Origin: Gordonibacter urolithinfaciens
GTDB taxonomy: Bacteria; Actinomycetota; Coriobacteriia; Coriobacteriales; Eggerthellaceae
NCBI RefSeq assembly: GCF_900199375.1
Contig: NZ_LT900217.1
Span: 2,480,001-2,544,000, forward strand
Length of the DNA: 64,000 nt
Direction of reading: 5' to 3'
The position numbers and the translations under genes were made by a program. The notes under the pieces are model-generated. The model ran no database searches. It saw only the letters and a program-made list of their open reading frames with translations, and had not been told where the DNA came from. Below, one piece after another: positions 63,101 to 64,000 of the stretch (positions are counted from its first letter, which is position 1; every line of letters begins with the position of its first letter).

Positions 63101-64000
63101 CCGGTTGAGGCTGCGGAGGGGTACCAGATCAAGTGCGCGAAGCTGGATGCCGACGGCAATCCGGTGAGCGCGACCACGTATTCGGTGGCTGCGAGCAGCT
63201 TGACGCCGGACGCCGACGGCAAGCTGTGCTATGAGGTGCTGGGCCTTGAGCCGAGCACGCCCTACCAGGTGAGCGTTGCCGCGTTCACGCACGGCGTGAC
63301 CAGCGACTTCTCGACCGCGCTCGACGCGATGACGTTGGCAGAGCCCACCATCGAGACGCCCGCATTCTCGCAGGTGCCCAAGACGACCTGGGTGGAAGCT
63401 GGCGAGGCTGCGACGTTCACGGCGCAGGCCAGCGTGAGCGACGGCGGCACGATTGCGTACGCCTGGCAGCGCAAGGGCGCAGGCGAGCAGGACTTCGCCC
63501 CCCTTGCGGCGGGCGACAAGTACGTCATGAGCGAGAAAGACGGCGTGGCGACGCTCACGGTGAAGAACGTGGGCGCGGGCGACGTGGGTGCGGCGTTCCG
63601 CTGCGTGGCGACGAGCACCAAAGAGAACCAGACGGCGAACGCCGCCAGCGCGGCGGCCTACCTGACCGTGACTCCCGTTGCGCCCACGAACGCGGAAGCG
63701 CGGGCAACCAGCGCGACCGCGGGCGAGGTTACCTGGACGGCGAACGGCATCGTGCGTCGCTTCGTGGTGACGTGGCAGCAAACCGATGGGAACGGTTCCA
63801 AGGGGTCCGAATACTCCAGGATCGTTACCATCTCCGACGTCGCAGCGCAAGGCAGCTGTCAACTCGACGGGCTGCTGCCCGGGGCAAGCTACGGGGTGAC
63901 GGTGTACGCCGCGCCGCAAGCCGGCTTCCGGTCGGAGGCGGCTAACGCATCGCTCGATACGCCGCTTGCAAGCACGCTCGAAACGGCCACGGTGAACCCG
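60095..64000 (+). CDS. Giant GLUG/InlB/Fn3 surface protein, continuing part in the +1 frame (open at window edge)
   Basis: 1,302 codons with no stop up to the end of the window, beginning just after an in-frame TAA at 60092-60094. The sequence is protein-like throughout: NKYDYEQVGWSKTFHGGDSY, an InlB/Flg_new repeat (SATVKFDLNEPTGGYTCSLD to SHTITLYAQWADTS, about 60315-60620), several beta-rich modules, a fibronectin III-like domain (PKITDLKVTNDTHVSVTWEW, about 61740-62035), another Fn3 (PTPTDVAFGTSTPTSLPVSW, about 63025-63340), an Ig-like domain (TWVEAGEAATFTAQASVSDG, about 63385-63670) and a further Fn3. It has no start codon or ribosome binding site of its own, so it needs the upstream part. 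Any C-terminal anchor lies outside the window. Confidence 0.8.

Overview
The window is a high-GC chromosomal segment that reads like a member of the Coriobacteriia, most likely family Eggerthellaceae (Eggerthella, Gordonibacter or a relative). The clues are strong G/C bias at third codon positions, a multi-membrane-segment LuxR-type regulator next to a Tat-exported FAD reductase, Tat-dependent lipoproteins, and very large secreted proteins with InlB/GLUG/Fn3-type repeats and LPXTG-like anchors. Genus and species cannot be fixed from the sequence alone. I saw no rRNA, tRNA, CRISPR array, phage module or complete insertion sequence.

Layout. 1-9.7 kb: end of a glyoxalase-like gene, an ABC-like ATPase plus YhgE/Pip membrane protein pair, glmS, acpS, an L,D-transpeptidase, an NAD(P)H-hydrate dehydratase and an HdeD-like membrane protein. 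9.8-18 kb: ligA, an intergenic repeat block with a 159-bp inverted-repeat-flanked element, then a five-gene nickel/peptide-type ABC operon behind a sequence matching the GTGTTAC-N13-GTAACAC class of NikR operator. 18-32 kb: a molybdenum block (modABC, then moaA and moaC) with a 2,590-residue beta-helix/InlB surface protein in the middle. 32-36 kb: a wall-anchored metallophosphoesterase and bacterioferritin. 36-39 kb: yebC-ruvC-ruvA-ruvB with a LexA-like box. 40-46 kb: an accessory-looking stretch (Bcr/CflA transporter, LuxR regulator, Tat FAD reductase, cold-shock gene). 46.6-54.4 kb: queuosine genes queA, queH and tgt with a VapBC toxin-antitoxin pair and a HAD hydrolase between them, then a fused secDF. 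54.5-64 kb: a GHKL/LytTR two-component system, an AlbA_2-type gene of different composition, and a giant surface protein that runs off the window.

The most interesting system is at the right end. An identical pair of direct repeats (TTTCGTGCCAG twice, 20 bp apart) occurs exactly twice: upstream of the LytTR regulator gene and just upstream of the giant surface-protein gene. That is the layout expected for LytTR-controlled targets. The surface-protein gene is split by a run of seven C residues: the first frame stops soon after the run, while the +1 frame stays open for 1,302 codons to the window edge. This could be a slipped-strand phase-variation switch, a programmed frameshift, an inactivating mutation or a sequencing error.

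Other recurring themes are long hairpins at or inside operon junctions (two share a conserved loop but have different, fully paired stems), homopolymeric G tracts of 9 and 12, and an ancestral yebC-ruvCAB-queA-tgt-secDF block that seems to have been opened by insertions and lacks yajC.
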